The translations under genes and the position numbers were made by a program. Below are positions 17,331-27,138 of a stretch of 64,000 nucleotides of DNA, piece by piece. Where the stretch lies: the NCBI RefSeq assembly GCF_009664085.1, contig NZ_CP039268.1:1907501-1971500 (forward strand), read 5' to 3'. This DNA is from Thermochromatium tepidum ATCC 43061. Lineage in GTDB: Bacteria; Pseudomonadota; Gammaproteobacteria; Chromatiales; Chromatiaceae. Within the stretch, counting starts at the first letter, position 1. Each line of letters opens with the position of its first letter. The notes beneath the pieces were generated by a model. The model did not search any database. It worked only from the letters and a program-made list of their open reading frames with translations, and was not told the DNA's origin.

Positions 17331-17702
17331 ATGGGCACACACAACCACTCACTCCTCATCGTTGACGACAGCCGGATATCACGCATGATGCTAACCCGCC
17401 TGATCGCGGATCTGCGTCCGGACTGGCGCATCACCGAGGCGGCGAGCGGCAACGAGGCCTTGGAGATGATCGAGCGCGACCCACCGACCCTGGTCAGTCT
17501 CGACATCAACATGCCCGGCATGAGCGGACTGGAGACCGCCGGGCGCATCCGACTCCACAACCCCGATATCCGGGTCGTCATCTGCACCGCCAACATCCAG
17601 GACTATGTGCGCCAGGCGGCCGAGAAGGCCGGCGTGCACTTTGTCTCCAAGCCGATCACACCCGAATCCGTGGTGCGCATGGTGGCCTTCTTCGAGGAAT
17701 GA
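17331..17702 (+). CDS. CheY-like single-domain response regulator
   Basis: A 123-residue receiver domain only. The acidic pair is in LLIVDDSR, the phosphoacceptor Asp in SLDINMPGMSG (residue 57 or so), the Thr switch in ICTAN and the conserved Lys in VSKPI. All catalytic receiver residues are present. First gene of an operon with cheC (4-bp gap) and a GGDEF gene; no kinase gene is adjacent. A CheC partner next to it suggests its Asp-phosphate is actively removed. Confidence 0.93.
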   Translation: MGTHNHSLLIVDDSRISRMMLTRLIADLRPDWRITEAASGNEALEMIERDPPTLVSLDINMPGMSGLETAGRIRLHNPDIRVVICTANIQDYVRQAAEKAGVHFVSKPITPESVVRMVAFFEE

Positions 17703-17706
17703 ATCG

Positions 17707-18324
17707 GTGTCCGAACTCAGCGAGCTCCATCGCGATGCACTCAGCGAGCTGTTTAACCTTGGGGTTGGGCGCGCGGCACACAGCCTCAGTCAGATGGTGC
17801 GCGACGAGATCGAACTGTCGGCGCCCTTCGTCGATGTGATCCAGGCCCATGAAGTGAGCGCTGTCCTGATCGGCTCGGAGTTCAGGGAACTGAGCATGGT
17901 GACCATCGACTTTGAGGGGCCGTTCGTCTCTAAGGCCATCCTGCTGTTCCCAGAGCGCAATGCGCTCGCCATCCTCAGCAACATGCTCGATCCGGATCTG
18001 ACGCCTGAGGAGGTCTCAGAGTTCGAGCAGGAAGCCATGTGCGAGATCGGTAACGTCATCCTCAACGCCTGCATGAGCGCGCTCGCCGACGAATTCGGCA
18101 TCGAGCTGTACGGCAGTCTGCCCAAGCATTATTTCAGCGACACCGATTCATTGCCGATCTTCGTCGGCGGCAACGCCGAGCAACGGCTTCTCTTGCTTCA
18201 GATCCAGCTCACCATGCGTCAGCAATTGATTCAGGGCCATCTGGTGTTTCTAATGGGCGTCGGCTCACTACTGGATCTGCGCAATTGTCTCGATGCGTAT
18301 CTCGATCGGCTTGGAATGCGTTGA
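17707..18324 (+). CDS. CheC-type phosphatase
   Basis: A 205-residue CheC/CheX/FliY-family protein. Two active-site-like helices are seen: the first with ELFNLGVGRAAHSLSQM and the second with EQEAMCEIGNVILNACM (Glu/Asn pairs). CheC dephosphorylates CheY-P in Bacillus and Thermotoga. The GTG at 17707 is chosen because the homologous region starts right there (SELSELHRDALSELFN); the frame is open upstream but overlaps the receiver gene. It overlaps the next gene by one base (TGATG). The likely substrate is the receiver encoded just upstream. Confidence 0.88.
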   Translation: MSELSELHRDALSELFNLGVGRAAHSLSQMVRDEIELSAPFVDVIQAHEVSAVLIGSEFRELSMVTIDFEGPFVSKAILLFPERNALAILSNMLDPDLTPEEVSEFEQEAMCEIGNVILNACMSALADEFGIELYGSLPKHYFSDTDSLPIFVGGNAEQRLLLLQIQLTMRQQLIQGHLVFLMGVGSLLDLRNCLDAYLDRLGMR

Positions 18325-19373
18325 TGGACATCGAACTCGGCGCTCAGTTGATCGACAGCCTGCAGGTCGGGCTGATCCTGCTCGATCATGAGGGTCGCGT
18401 GGTGTCCTGGAACGGCTGGATGAAGCGCCACAGCGGTCTTGGACTCGCCGATGTCGCCGGTCGGCGACTCGCGGAACTCTTCCCCGAGGTGAGCGGCAGC
18501 CGCCTGGAATCCAGCATCTCGGACACGCTGCGCTTCAAGCTCTCATCCATGCTGGCGCCGAACCTCAATCCAAACCTGCTTCCGCTCTACCATCGAGCGG
18601 CGGATCGCCAGCGCGACCAGCGCATGTATCAGCTCATCTATGTCACTCCGCTGCGTCATGATCACTGCGCCTGCCTGATCCAGATCCATGACATGACGTC
18701 CGCTCTGCGCCGCGAGCGGCGTCTGCGCGCCCAGTCGACACGCTTGATCGAAAGCAGCTATCAGGACCCGCTCACGGGTGTCGGCAACCGTCGCCGCTTC
18801 GATCAGGATCTGGCGCAGCGTTTCAGACAGGCCAAAGACAGGCAGCGCTCGATCGCCCTGCTCATGATCGATGTCGACAACTTCAAGGCCTATAACGACC
18901 ACTTCGGCCATCAGGGCGGCGACGCCTGCCTGATCCAGGTGGCGCGGACACTGCGCGATGGTTTGCGACGCGATGGCGATCGGGTCTCGCGCTATGGCGG
19001 CGAGGAGTTCGCGATCTTGCTGGCCGACACCGATGGACCATCAGCCTGCGCGATCGCCGAGCGGCTGCGGCTGACCATCGAACAGCTCAACCTCCCTCAC
19101 CCCGCCGCCCCCGGTATCGGCCGGGTCAGCATCAGTGTCGGTATCGCGGCCATGGTGCCGAGCGACGAGCAGTTCTGCCACATCCTGGTCGCTCAAGCCG
19201 ATCTCGCGCTCTATTCGGCCAAGGATGCCGGGCGCAATTGTTGTATGTGGTATGACCCGGCGACCAGCGGGGCGCGCGCCCTGTCCAAATGCAACTCGGA
19301 CAGAGGACAAGGCGCCGATAAGCCATTCACCAGCGAGCCGCTACGCGGCGCCCTCGCCGACACCCTGGCCTAG
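18324..19373 (+). CDS. PAS-GGDEF diguanylate cyclase
   Basis: A 349-residue protein with one PAS domain (about 6-120; LIDSLQVGLILLDHEGRVVSW) and a GGDEF domain (about 148-310). The active site is RYGGEEF, and the I-site R-D-G-D lies five residues upstream. The Cys pair in HDHCACLIQ at the end of PAS is notable. The ATG at 18324 overlaps the cheC stop, implying coupling. The last 4 bp overlap the convergent sbcB. Together the operon encodes receiver, phosphatase and c-di-GMP output. Confidence 0.92.
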   Translation: MDIELGAQLIDSLQVGLILLDHEGRVVSWNGWMKRHSGLGLADVAGRRLAELFPEVSGSRLESSISDTLRFKLSSMLAPNLNPNLLPLYHRAADRQRDQRMYQLIYVTPLRHDHCACLIQIHDMTSALRRERRLRAQSTRLIESSYQDPLTGVGNRRRFDQDLAQRFRQAKDRQRSIALLMIDVDNFKAYNDHFGHQGGDACLIQVARTLRDGLRRDGDRVSRYGGEEFAILLADTDGPSACAIAERLRLTIEQLNLPHPAAPGIGRVSISVGIAAMVPSDEQFCHILVAQADLALYSAKDAGRNCCMWYDPATSGARALSKCNSDRGQGADKPFTSEPLRGALADTLA

Positions 19374-20803
19374 CCGGCGTCGAGCACCTGCTCAGCCCAA
19401 TCACCCAAGGCATCGAGAATCGCCAGCTTGGCCGGATCCTCAGCATGGATCTCAGCCAGTTCGGCACGCCGTGCCTCATACTCATGGATCTGAAGACTGG
19501 AACCGCCCTCAGGGTCGGTGAGGCGCGCGAGGCGGTAGGCATCCCAGTCCTCGCGTTCCTGTGGACTCAGGGTCTCTGGCCAGTTGCGGGCGCGATAGCG
19601 AAACAGCAGCGTGCCGAGACGCGGGTCGCTGAAAGACGGCGGCGCCGTTGCCAGTTGGGTGGGGTTGGAGCGCAAGACCTGATCGCAAGCACGACGGTCG
19701 GCATCGGAGAGGAAACCACCCGAATAGAGCATCAGCTCAGGGTCGATCTCGGCCGGAGGCGGTCGTTGATGGACCTCGCGCACGCGCTGTTCGATTTCGC
19801 CGGCTAAATTCGCAATCCAGCGCGCATACCACACGACTCGATCGGGATCGATCTGCCAGCACTCGGCGCTTTGCGGGGTCAGGGTGGCAAGCGGTGCGAG
19901 CATGGGCGCATGATTGACATGCACGGTCTTGAGCGGGACGCGCTCGACGCCTGCGGGGAGATCCTCGCTCGGCGTGAAGAGCCGGCGCCGGATCTCGTCC
20001 ACCGAGAGATCCAGGAGCTGCGCCGGATCGGCGCGCAGATCGAAACAGATCACGCCATTGCCGTTGGTCGGATGGGCGGCGACCGGAATGATCGGCGCGA
20101 TACAGCCGAGCGCCGCCGCAAAGCGCGCCGAGACATGCAGCAAAGGTCGGCGTTCATCGAGCAGCGCACGCACCCGGCGTTTGTCACGCAAGCTTAGGGC
20201 ATAACTGAACAACCTGGGTTGGGCAGTACGCAGTCGACGCGCCAGGGCGATGGTCGCGCGCACATCGGCCAGGGCGTCATGGACCTGACCATGCGGGATG
20301 CCATTGGCCTCGGTCAGATGCTCCAGCCGGAACGAGGTCGTGCCCTCATCGCTGCGCGGCCACTCGATCCCTGCAGGACGCAACGCATGCGCCAGCCGTA
20401 GCACATCGATCAGATCCCAACGCGAGTTGCCGCAGCGCCATTCGCGTGCATAGGGGTCGAGGAAATTGCGGTAGAACAGATGCCGGGTGACCTCGTCGTC
20501 GAAGCGCAGGCTGTTGTAACCGACGCCACAGGTCCCGGGCCGGCTCAGCTCGGCATGGATGGCGCGCGCGAACTCGGCCTCGATCAGACCCGCGCGCGCG
20601 ACGCGCTGAGGTGTGAGACCCGTGGCCAGACAGGCCTCCGGATGGGGAAGGACATCCTCGCTCGGACGACAGAAAAGGATGAGCGGGTCACCGATCTCGT
20701 TGAGATCGGCATCGGTGCGGATCCCAGCGAATTGACAGGGCCGATCGCGGCGCGGATCGGCGCCCCAGGTCTCGTAATCGTGCCAGTAGAAGGTCTCGGG
20801 CAT
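19370..20803 (-). CDS. sbcB: Exodeoxyribonuclease I
   Basis: A 477-residue 3'-5' ssDNA exonuclease. The DEDD nuclease motif I is FYWHDYETWG (Asp/Glu). Further landmarks are GYNSLRFDDEVTRHLFYRN, a later HDALADVRATIALA (motif III) and the ExoI C-terminal domain (YPETLSPQE-like WPETLSPQER). The length matches E. coli SbcB (475). Read in the same direction as the rplS operon 30 bp away, but probably a separate unit. Confidence 0.95.
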   Translation of the reverse strand: MPETFYWHDYETWGADPRRDRPCQFAGIRTDADLNEIGDPLILFCRPSEDVLPHPEACLATGLTPQRVARAGLIEAEFARAIHAELSRPGTCGVGYNSLRFDDEVTRHLFYRNFLDPYAREWRCGNSRWDLIDVLRLAHALRPAGIEWPRSDEGTTSFRLEHLTEANGIPHGQVHDALADVRATIALARRLRTAQPRLFSYALSLRDKRRVRALLDERRPLLHVSARFAAALGCIAPIIPVAAHPTNGNGVICFDLRADPAQLLDLSVDEIRRRLFTPSEDLPAGVERVPLKTVHVNHAPMLAPLATLTPQSAECWQIDPDRVVWYARWIANLAGEIEQRVREVHQRPPPAEIDPELMLYSGGFLSDADRRACDQVLRSNPTQLATAPPSFSDPRLGTLLFRYRARNWPETLSPQEREDWDAYRLARLTDPEGGSSLQIHEYEARRAELAEIHAEDPAKLAILDALGDWAEQVLDAG

Positions 20804-20833
20804 GGGCCGGACCCCCAGGTCTGGAGGTCGGGC

Positions 20834-21178
20834 TTACACCTTCTCGCGGATACGCGCGGCCTTGCCGGTGAGATCGCGCAGATAGTAGAGCTTGGCGCGG
20901 CGCACGTCGCCCTTGCGCTTGACCTCGATCGCGGCGATCGCTGGGCTATAGGTCTGGAACACCCGCTCCACGCCCTCGCCGTGTGAGATCTTGCGCACGG
21001 TGAAGGATGAATTCAGACCGCGGTTACGCATCGCGATGACGACACCCTCGAACGCCTGCAGGCGCTCGCGGTTGCCTTCCTTGACCCGGACCTGGACGAC
21101 GACGGTGTCGCCTGGGGCGAAATCCGGGATTTCGCGGGTCATCTGCTCTCGTTCGAGCTGCTGAATGATGTTGCTCAT
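20834..21178 (-). CDS. rplS: 50S ribosomal protein L19
   Basis: A 114-residue L19. Typical stretches are [61 protein letters not shown] and [13 protein letters not shown]. Last gene of rpsP-rimM-trmD-rplS, in the usual order. Confidence 0.98.
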   Translation of the reverse strand: MSNIIQQLEREQMTREIPDFAPGDTVVVQVRVKEGNRERLQAFEGVVIAMRNRGLNSSFTVRKISHGEGVERVFQTYSPAIAAIEVKRKGDVRRAKLYYLRDLTGKAARIREKV

Positions 21179-21198
21179 GGTTTTCTTGGCTCCTGTTC

Positions 21199-21948
21199 TC
21201 AGCCGGCGCCACCCTCGCGATGGGCCAGTATGAATTCATCGAGTAATACGCGCTCGGTCTCACTGAGACCGCGGCGCTTAAGTAGATCCGGGCGGCGCCG
21301 CCAGGTCCGTCCCAGCGCCTGCCGCAGCCGCCAACGCTCGATGGCGGCATGGTCGCCGCCGAGCAGCACGGAGGGAACCGAGCCTTCCTCGATCCGCTCC
21401 GGGCGGGTGTAATGTGGGCAATCCAAGAGCCCATCCATGTGAGAATCCTGCCGCGCCGAGTCGGCATGACCGAGCGCACCCGGCAACAGACGGATGACCG
21501 CGTCCATGACCACCATCGCCGGCAGCTCACCACCGCTCAGGACATAGTCGCCGATCGACCATTCCTCATCGACATGGGCCTCGATCAGGCGCTCATCGAC
21601 CCCCTCATAGCGCCCGGCAAGCAGGATCCAGCCCGGATATGCCGCGATCTCGCGTATCGCGGCCTGGTCCAGCACCCGACCCTGAGGAGACAGATAGGCC
21701 ACGCGGCTCTGAGGTGCCGCTGCCCGCGCGGCCCGGATCGCTGCGCGCAGTGGCTCGACCTTCATCACCATCCCCGGACCACCACCGTAGGGACGGTCGT
21801 CGACGGTGCGATGGACATCGTGCGTGAAGTCGCGCGGGTTCCACAGATACAGCTCGGCCAGACCGCGCGCCAGCGCCCGTCCGGTCACACCCTGATCCGA
21901 GAGGATGCGAAACAGATCCGGAAAGAGCGTAATGACGTCGAAGCGCAT
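21199..21948 (-). CDS. trmD: tRNA (guanine37-N1)-methyltransferase
   Basis: A 249-residue SPOUT enzyme that forms m1G37. It starts [16 protein letters not shown], with [35 protein letters not shown], the trefoil-knot [16 protein letters not shown] and the C-terminal YTRPERIEE. The ATG at 21948 is the family start; the open frame extends 11 codons upstream. It lies 10 bp after rimM. Confidence 0.97.
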   Translation of the reverse strand: MRFDVITLFPDLFRILSDQGVTGRALARGLAELYLWNPRDFTHDVHRTVDDRPYGGGPGMVMKVEPLRAAIRAARAAAPQSRVAYLSPQGRVLDQAAIREIAAYPGWILLAGRYEGVDERLIEAHVDEEWSIGDYVLSGGELPAMVVMDAVIRLLPGALGHADSARQDSHMDGLLDCPHYTRPERIEEGSVPSVLLGGDHAAIERWRLRQALGRTWRRRPDLLKRRGLSETERVLLDEFILAHREGGAG

Positions 21949-21958
21949 GAACACAGAC

Positions 21959-22468
21959 TCAGAACGCGGGATCCCAGTCAACCCGGATCAGACCGCGGTC
22001 GAAATCTACGTCCAGGATCACGTCGCCCCAGAAAAAGGGGATCAGACGTTCGCGCTTACCCTGGACGACCAGCACGTCGTTGGCACCGGTCGAAAACAGA
22101 TGCGAGACCCGTCCAAGCTCGACATCGGTCTGGGTGACGACGGTCAGACCCTCGAGATCGATCCAGTAAAACTCATCCGGGCGCGGCGGCGGAAGCTGAT
22201 CGCGTCGGATCGCGATCTCCTGCCCGATCAGTGCGGCGGCCTGGTCGCGGTCATCACAGCCCTCTAGTCTGGCGATGAGCCCCTTGCCGTGCACCCGCCC
22301 CTCGATGAGGCGCCGTGAGACAGCCTCCGGCCCCAGCAGCCAGGGCGAGTAACTCAGGATGCCCTCGCGTGGATCGGTCTCGGAATAGACCCTGACCCAT
22401 CCCTTGACGCCATAGAGCCCCGAAACGCGCCCGAGCACGACCCGAACGGATGACGACGCCCCAGACAC
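21959..22468 (-). CDS. rimM: Ribosome maturation factor RimM
   Basis: A 169-residue 30S assembly factor. The N-terminal domain has [20 protein letters not shown]. The PRC-barrel half has [27 protein letters not shown] and [14 protein letters not shown]. It is encoded between rpsP and trmD, 16 bp after rpsP. Confidence 0.96.
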   Translation of the reverse strand: MSGASSSVRVVLGRVSGLYGVKGWVRVYSETDPREGILSYSPWLLGPEAVSRRLIEGRVHGKGLIARLEGCDDRDQAAALIGQEIAIRRDQLPPPRPDEFYWIDLEGLTVVTQTDVELGRVSHLFSTGANDVLVVQGKRERLIPFFWGDVILDVDFDRGLIRVDWDPAF

Positions 22469-22484
22469 ACCGACTGACCTAAAA

Positions 22485-22742
22485 TCAAACAGCCGCCGCC
22501 GCGCGCTTTGCCTGCTTGATCAGCTGCTTGGCACGATCGGTCGGCTGCGCCCCCTGACGGATCCAGTGCTGGGCGCGCTCGGTATCGAGCCGCAGCGGGA
22601 CCTCGCCGCCGCGCGCGTTCGGGTTGAAGAACCCAAGACGCTCGATGTAACGACCATCACGCTTGGAGCGGATATCGGCGACGACGATGTGGTAGAAGGG
22701 GTTCTTTTTGGAACCACAACGTGACAAACGAATCTTAACCAT
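22485..22742 (-). CDS. rpsP: 30S ribosomal protein S16
   Basis: An 85-residue S16: [34 protein letters not shown], and [20 protein letters not shown]. First gene of the operon. Its leader contains a 7-bp hairpin (22775-22781 with 22787-22793), about 30 bp upstream of the start, with no assigned role. Confidence 0.98.
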   Translation of the reverse strand: MVKIRLSRCGSKKNPFYHIVVADIRSKRDGRYIERLGFFNPNARGGEVPLRLDTERAQHWIRQGAQPTDRAKQLIKQAKRAAAAV

Positions 22743-22926
22743 GTGCTGTCCTGGCTCAAGAGCTCAATGGAAGGCCCGAAGAAGACCTTCGGGTAAACGC
22801 GCAAATATACAGAATTGCGCGCAAAATGGAAGTCCGGAGTTGACTCAGCGACCTGGGATGACGCAAAACACGCATTGCCCGGAAGGACGCCGGCCCGTAT
22901 CCTCCCCCATCGACTCCCCATTGATT

Positions 22927-22950
22927 GTGTGGGAGCGGCTTGAGCCGCGA
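22927..22950. repeat. REP-like short palindromic repeat
   Basis: GTGTGGGAGCGGCTTGAGCCGCGA has the layout of the GTGGGAGCGGC..GCCGCGA repeats scattered between genes in Pseudomonas and relatives: a GTGGGAG lead and a GC-rich hairpin (22935-22940 with 22943-22948). Only one copy is seen in the window, between rpsP and cydD, so the assignment is by resemblance. Confidence 0.45.
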
Positions 22951-22999
22951 TTCGGGGAGACGCGATTGATTCAGTGTCCCTTAGGGAACTTAAGCGTAC

Positions 23000-24778
23000 A
23001 TGTCAGTCAACGCCTGGCTCAAAGCACAACGACCGCTGGCGGACAGGTCGCTCGTGTCGGCGATCTGGCTCAACACCGCCAATGGCCTTCTGGCCATCAA
23101 TCAGGCCTGGGCGTTGGCCGTGATCCTGGATGCCGTGATCTTCAAGGACGCCGATCTCACCGAGGTCCGTTCCTGGCTCTGGGGTCTGCTTGCGCTCTTC
23201 GCCACGCGGGCACTCATCGTCTGGCACGCCGAGCGCGCGGCCTTCCAGGCCGCGGCCTCGGTGCGGGTCAAGCTGCGCGATCAGGTCTATCGCCATCTGC
23301 AACGGCTCGGCCCGGCCTATCTCTCTGGACAGCAGAGCGGCGCCCTGATCGAGACCCTGACCAAGGGCATCGATGACCTCGAAGGCTATTATGCCCGTTT
23401 CGTCCCGGCCATGGCCCTGGTGATGATCCTGCCCCCCGCCATCCTCGTGGCCGTGATGCCGATGGATTGGCTTTCGGGCCTGATCATGCTGATCACAGCC
23501 CCCCTGATCCCGCTGTTCATGATCCTGATCGGTTCGGGGGCTGAGGCGCGCAATCGGCAGCAATGGCAACGGCTCGCGCGCCTGGGCGCGCACTTTCTCG
23601 ACGTCATCCAGGGTCTGACCACGCTCAAACTCTTTGGCGCCAGCCGACGCGAGATCGAGATCCTTGCCCGCATCTCGGATGAATACCGCCACAGCACCAT
23701 GCAGGTGTTGCGCATCGCCTTTCTTTCCTCAGCGGTGTTAGAGTTCTTCGCCAGCGTCGGGATCGCCCTGGTGGCCGTCCTCATCGGCTTTCGGCTCTAT
23801 GACCTGGCGTTGCCGGTGCCAGACTGGATCCCAATCCCGAACCTGACCTATCTGCAAGGGTTGTTCGTGTTGATGCTCGCACCCGAGTTCTATGCCCACT
23901 TGCGCCATCTCGGCACCCAATACCATGCGCGCCTGGGCGCGGTGGCGGCGGCCGAACAGCTGGTCCAGATACTGGACACCCAACCGAGTCAAATCAATCC
24001 GGGTAAGGAGCCATTGGCAGCGACCCCTCCGTTCGGGGTGCGGTTCGATGAGGTGTCTTTTAGCTATGAGCCGGGGCGCGAGGTGCTTAAGGGTCTCAGC
24101 CTCGAGATCCCGCCGGGGCAGTGCATCGCCCTGATCGGCCCCAGCGGGGCGGGCAAGACGACCGTCATCAACCTGTTGCTCGGCTTCCTGGTCCCGACCC
24201 GCGGGCGCATCCTGATCGGCTGGCAGTCGCTCGCCGAGCTCGACCTGGACGACTGGCGCCGTCATCTGGCCTGGGTCCCGCAGCAACCGCGGCTGTTCCA
24301 GGGGACCATCGCCGACAACATCCGGCTCGGGCGACCCGAGGCGGATCTGGCGACAGTGCGCGCGGCGGCGCGGCGGGCCCGGGCGGACGCCTTCATCGAG
24401 ACCCTGCCGCTCGGGTATGACAGCCCGGTCGGCGAGCGTGGTACAGGGCTGTCGGGCGGGCAGATCCAACGCATCGCCCTGGCGCGCGCCTTCGTGCGCG
24501 ACGCGCCTCTGGTGATCCTCGATGAGCCCACCGCCAACCTCGACCCCGAGAGCGAGCGTCTGGTCCAGGAGGGCATCGCAGAATTGGCCCGTGACCGCAC
24601 CCTGCTGGTGATTGCCCATCGGCTCTCGACGGTGCGCCGCGCCGATCGCATCCTGGTCCTCGATCAGGGGCGGCTCATCGAGCAAGGGACACACGACGAA
24701 CTGATCGCTGCCGGTGGGTTTTATGCGCGGATGCTCGCTGCCCAGGGTCCGCTTCAGCAGGGGGGATGCGGTGGATGA
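23000..24778 (+). CDS. cydD: Thiol-reductant ABC exporter subunit CydD
   Basis: A 592-residue half-transporter. Six helices lie in about residues 20-310 and an NBD from about 350. The NBD has Walker A (GPSGAGKT), signature LSGGQIQRIALARA, Walker B LVILDEPTANLD and H-loop IAHRLST. The early MSVNAWLKAQRP and the NGLLAINQAWALA segment are typical of CydD. With CydC it exports cysteine/glutathione to the periplasm, needed for cytochrome bd and c assembly. No cydAB genes accompany it here. It overlaps cydC by 4 bp. Confidence 0.93.
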   Translation: MSVNAWLKAQRPLADRSLVSAIWLNTANGLLAINQAWALAVILDAVIFKDADLTEVRSWLWGLLALFATRALIVWHAERAAFQAAASVRVKLRDQVYRHLQRLGPAYLSGQQSGALIETLTKGIDDLEGYYARFVPAMALVMILPPAILVAVMPMDWLSGLIMLITAPLIPLFMILIGSGAEARNRQQWQRLARLGAHFLDVIQGLTTLKLFGASRREIEILARISDEYRHSTMQVLRIAFLSSAVLEFFASVGIALVAVLIGFRLYDLALPVPDWIPIPNLTYLQGLFVLMLAPEFYAHLRHLGTQYHARLGAVAAAEQLVQILDTQPSQINPGKEPLAATPPFGVRFDEVSFSYEPGREVLKGLSLEIPPGQCIALIGPSGAGKTTVINLLLGFLVPTRGRILIGWQSLAELDLDDWRRHLAWVPQQPRLFQGTIADNIRLGRPEADLATVRAAARRARADAFIETLPLGYDSPVGERGTGLSGGQIQRIALARAFVRDAPLVILDEPTANLDPESERLVQEGIAELARDRTLLVIAHRLSTVRRADRILVLDQGRLIEQGTHDELIAAGGFYARMLAAQGPLQQGGCGG

Positions 24779-26490
24779 ACGAACTACGTCCTCTCTGGCG
24801 ACTCTTTCGCCCCTATCGCGGCTGGATGCTGTTCGGGACCCTGGTCGCGCTCCTCACCCTGCTGGCCAATGTCGCCCTCATGGCCGCCGCCGGTTGGTTC
24901 TTGACTGCCATGGCCACCGCTGGTGCCGCGGGCGTGACCATCAATTATTTCACCCCGGCGGCCTTGATCCGCGGCAGCGCCATACTCCGAACCGTTGGAC
25001 GCTATGGTGAACGGCTCATCAACCATGAGGCGACCTTCCGGCTGATCGCCGGCCTGCGCGTCTGGTTCTACCGACACCTCGAACCCCTGGCCCCGGCACG
25101 GCTTCAGCAGTATCACAGCGGCGATCTCTTGAGCCGCATCCGCGCCGATATCGATGCGCTCGATACCCTCTATGTGCGGGTGTTGATCCCGCTGGCGGTG
25201 GCCGGTCTGAGCCTCCTGCTGTTCACCGGCTTTCTGCTCTTTCACCATCCAGTCCTTGCGCTCACCGGTCTGGGCTTCTGGCTGCTCGCTGGGGTTGGGC
25301 TCCCGCTCTGGTCGCAGGTGCGGGGTCGGGAGCCCGGACGCCGGATCGCCGCAGACGAGGCGGCCTTGCGGGCAGCGGTGATCGATGGCGTCCAGGGTCT
25401 GGCCGAACTCGGGGTCTATGGCGCCGCCGAGCATCAGGCCCAGCGGATCGCGACACTCAGCCGGGACCTGATCGCCGAGCAGGGGCGCTTGAGCAGCGAC
25501 CAGGGGCTGACCCAGGCCGGCGTCGGGCTGTGCGCCAACCTCAGCCTGTGGCTGCTGCTGTGGATTGCCATCCCCCTGGTCGATGACGGACGGCTCATGC
25601 CGCCACACCTGGCGATGCTGGCGCTCTTCACCCTCGCCAGCTTCGAGTCCGTCGCCCCCCTCGCCCCGGCATTCCAGATGCTCGGGCGCACCCAAGCCGC
25701 CGCGCGCCGACTGTTCGCCATCGTGGACACCAAACCGGCGGTGAGCGAGCCGAGCGCGCCCTCGCCCCGACCCGAACGCTTCGACATCGAGTTTAGGGAC
25801 GTGAGCTTCACCTACCCGGGCGCCAGCCGTCCGGCGCTCTCTGGGATCCGGCTCGCGGTCCCTCAGGGCGGGCGTGTGGCCGTGATCGGGGCCACGGGTT
25901 CGGGTAAGAGCACGCTGTTCAATCTGCTGCTGCGTTTCTGGACGCCGGACGCCGGGAGCATCCATCTCGGTGGCTACGACATCCTGGACTTCCACGGCGA
26001 TGACCTGCGCCGCTCCATCGCCGTGGTCAGCCAGCACACCCATCTGTTTGCGGCCAGCATCCGCGAGAATCTGCGGATCGCCGCCCCCGAGGCCAGCCAG
26101 GAGGCGCTCGAATCCGCCTGTCGCGTCGCCCAGATCCACGACTTCATCGCCGGATTGCCCGAGGGCTATGACACCTGGGTCGGTGAGACCGGTGTGCGGC
26201 TCTCGGGCGGTCAAGGGCGCCGGATCGCCGTGGCCCGTGCCCTGCTCAAGGACGCCCCGATCCTGCTCCTCGATGAGCCGACCGAGGGTCTGGATGCGGA
26301 CACCGAGCGCGAGCTGATGCGCGCGCTCGACACCCTCATGGTCGGACGCACCGTGTTGCTCATCACCCATCGTCCGGCTGGACTGGACTGGGTCGATCAG
26401 GTCCTGGTGCTCGACCAGGGGCGCGAGTTGGCGCGCGGTGACGTCTCGGTCATCCCGAGCGCGTTACAGACCCATCTGCTGCCGCTCTAA
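24775..26490 (+). CDS. cydC: Thiol-reductant ABC exporter subunit CydC
   Basis: A 571-residue partner of CydD. Membrane domain with LRTVGRYGERLINHEATFRL, a CydC hallmark (heme-linked region in E. coli). The NBD has Walker A (GATGSGKST), signature LSGGQGRRIAVARA, Walker B ILLLDEPTEGLD and H-loop ITHRPAG. The ATG at 24775 overlaps the cydD stop (ATGA) and has GGGGGATGCGG upstream at good spacing; ATG 24766 sits directly on that RBS. Confidence 0.93.
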   Translation: MNELRPLWRLFRPYRGWMLFGTLVALLTLLANVALMAAAGWFLTAMATAGAAGVTINYFTPAALIRGSAILRTVGRYGERLINHEATFRLIAGLRVWFYRHLEPLAPARLQQYHSGDLLSRIRADIDALDTLYVRVLIPLAVAGLSLLLFTGFLLFHHPVLALTGLGFWLLAGVGLPLWSQVRGREPGRRIAADEAALRAAVIDGVQGLAELGVYGAAEHQAQRIATLSRDLIAEQGRLSSDQGLTQAGVGLCANLSLWLLLWIAIPLVDDGRLMPPHLAMLALFTLASFESVAPLAPAFQMLGRTQAAARRLFAIVDTKPAVSEPSAPSPRPERFDIEFRDVSFTYPGASRPALSGIRLAVPQGGRVAVIGATGSGKSTLFNLLLRFWTPDAGSIHLGGYDILDFHGDDLRRSIAVVSQHTHLFAASIRENLRIAAPEASQEALESACRVAQIHDFIAGLPEGYDTWVGETGVRLSGGQGRRIAVARALLKDAPILLLDEPTEGLDADTERELMRALDTLMVGRTVLLITHRPAGLDWVDQVLVLDQGRELARGDVSVIPSALQTHLLPL

Positions 26491-26510
26491 GCGGGCGGAC
26501 GGACGCAAGG

Positions 26511-26981
26511 CTAGGGGATCTCGGGGTAGCGACGGCGCACCGGACGCACAGTCTGGGGTTCGGTGCGTTGCCGTGGCAGAGGCGGTTGACGGAAGAACTC
26601 GATCAGGCCCAGGACCAGACAGGTCAGCGAGACCCCGAGACCGAGCGCCGAGTAGACCGCCATGTGCAGCATGCCGGCCTGCACCTCGGGCCAGTTGTTG
26701 AGACGCACCCGGACCATGTCGGGTGTCACGAAATAGGCCAGCCCCTCCGAACCGAGCGCGGTGAGCGAGTGGCGAGCCAGATGGTTGCCGAGGGGTTCAC
26801 CATCGATCAGGAGTTGGAAGTGTCCTCCAGTCTGTTCCAACGGCAGGGCCATCGCGGCGGGCGTCCACCAGATCTGGGTCTCACCCCAGAGGGCGCGGCC
26901 ATAGTCCATGCCGAACTGAGTCCCGGCGATTGGGGTCCCGATCAGCCCGATCATCAACAATAGATTCAGCTTGCGTCTCAT
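26511..26981 (-). CDS. Membrane protein of unknown function
   Basis: I do not recognise this 156-residue protein. It has a basic N-terminus (MRRKLN), a hydrophobic segment (about 5-20) that could be a signal anchor, a soluble region with WWTPAAMALPLEQTGGHFQL, and a second helix near 112-132. The tail is Arg/Pro-rich. Topology suggests a periplasmic loop of about 90 residues. The ATG at 26981 is chosen because the hydrophobic start begins there; the longer open frame upstream is probably noncoding. Convergent with cydC. Confidence 0.6.
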   Translation of the reverse strand: MRRKLNLLLMIGLIGTPIAGTQFGMDYGRALWGETQIWWTPAAMALPLEQTGGHFQLLIDGEPLGNHLARHSLTALGSEGLAYFVTPDMVRVRLNNWPEVQAGMLHMAVYSALGLGVSLTCLVLGLIEFFRQPPLPRQRTEPQTVRPVRRRYPEIP

Positions 26982-27138
26982 ATCTATCCCGAAGTGGCGG
27001 TCCAAAGGCTGAGGTCTCCAGCATATCGGGCCTCGCTGGTCAACTATACCGTTAAATGCGCTCGAATGGAGACCGCGCGCGCCCTGGATCAGAGGGCCGG
27101 GTACAATGGTCGCCCTCTTTTGTACCCCTGGAGACATC

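Noticed and set aside
24784-26370. 528-codon minus-strand open frame
   Set aside because: Antisense to cydC, which has every ABC motif; no recognisable domain in the shadow.
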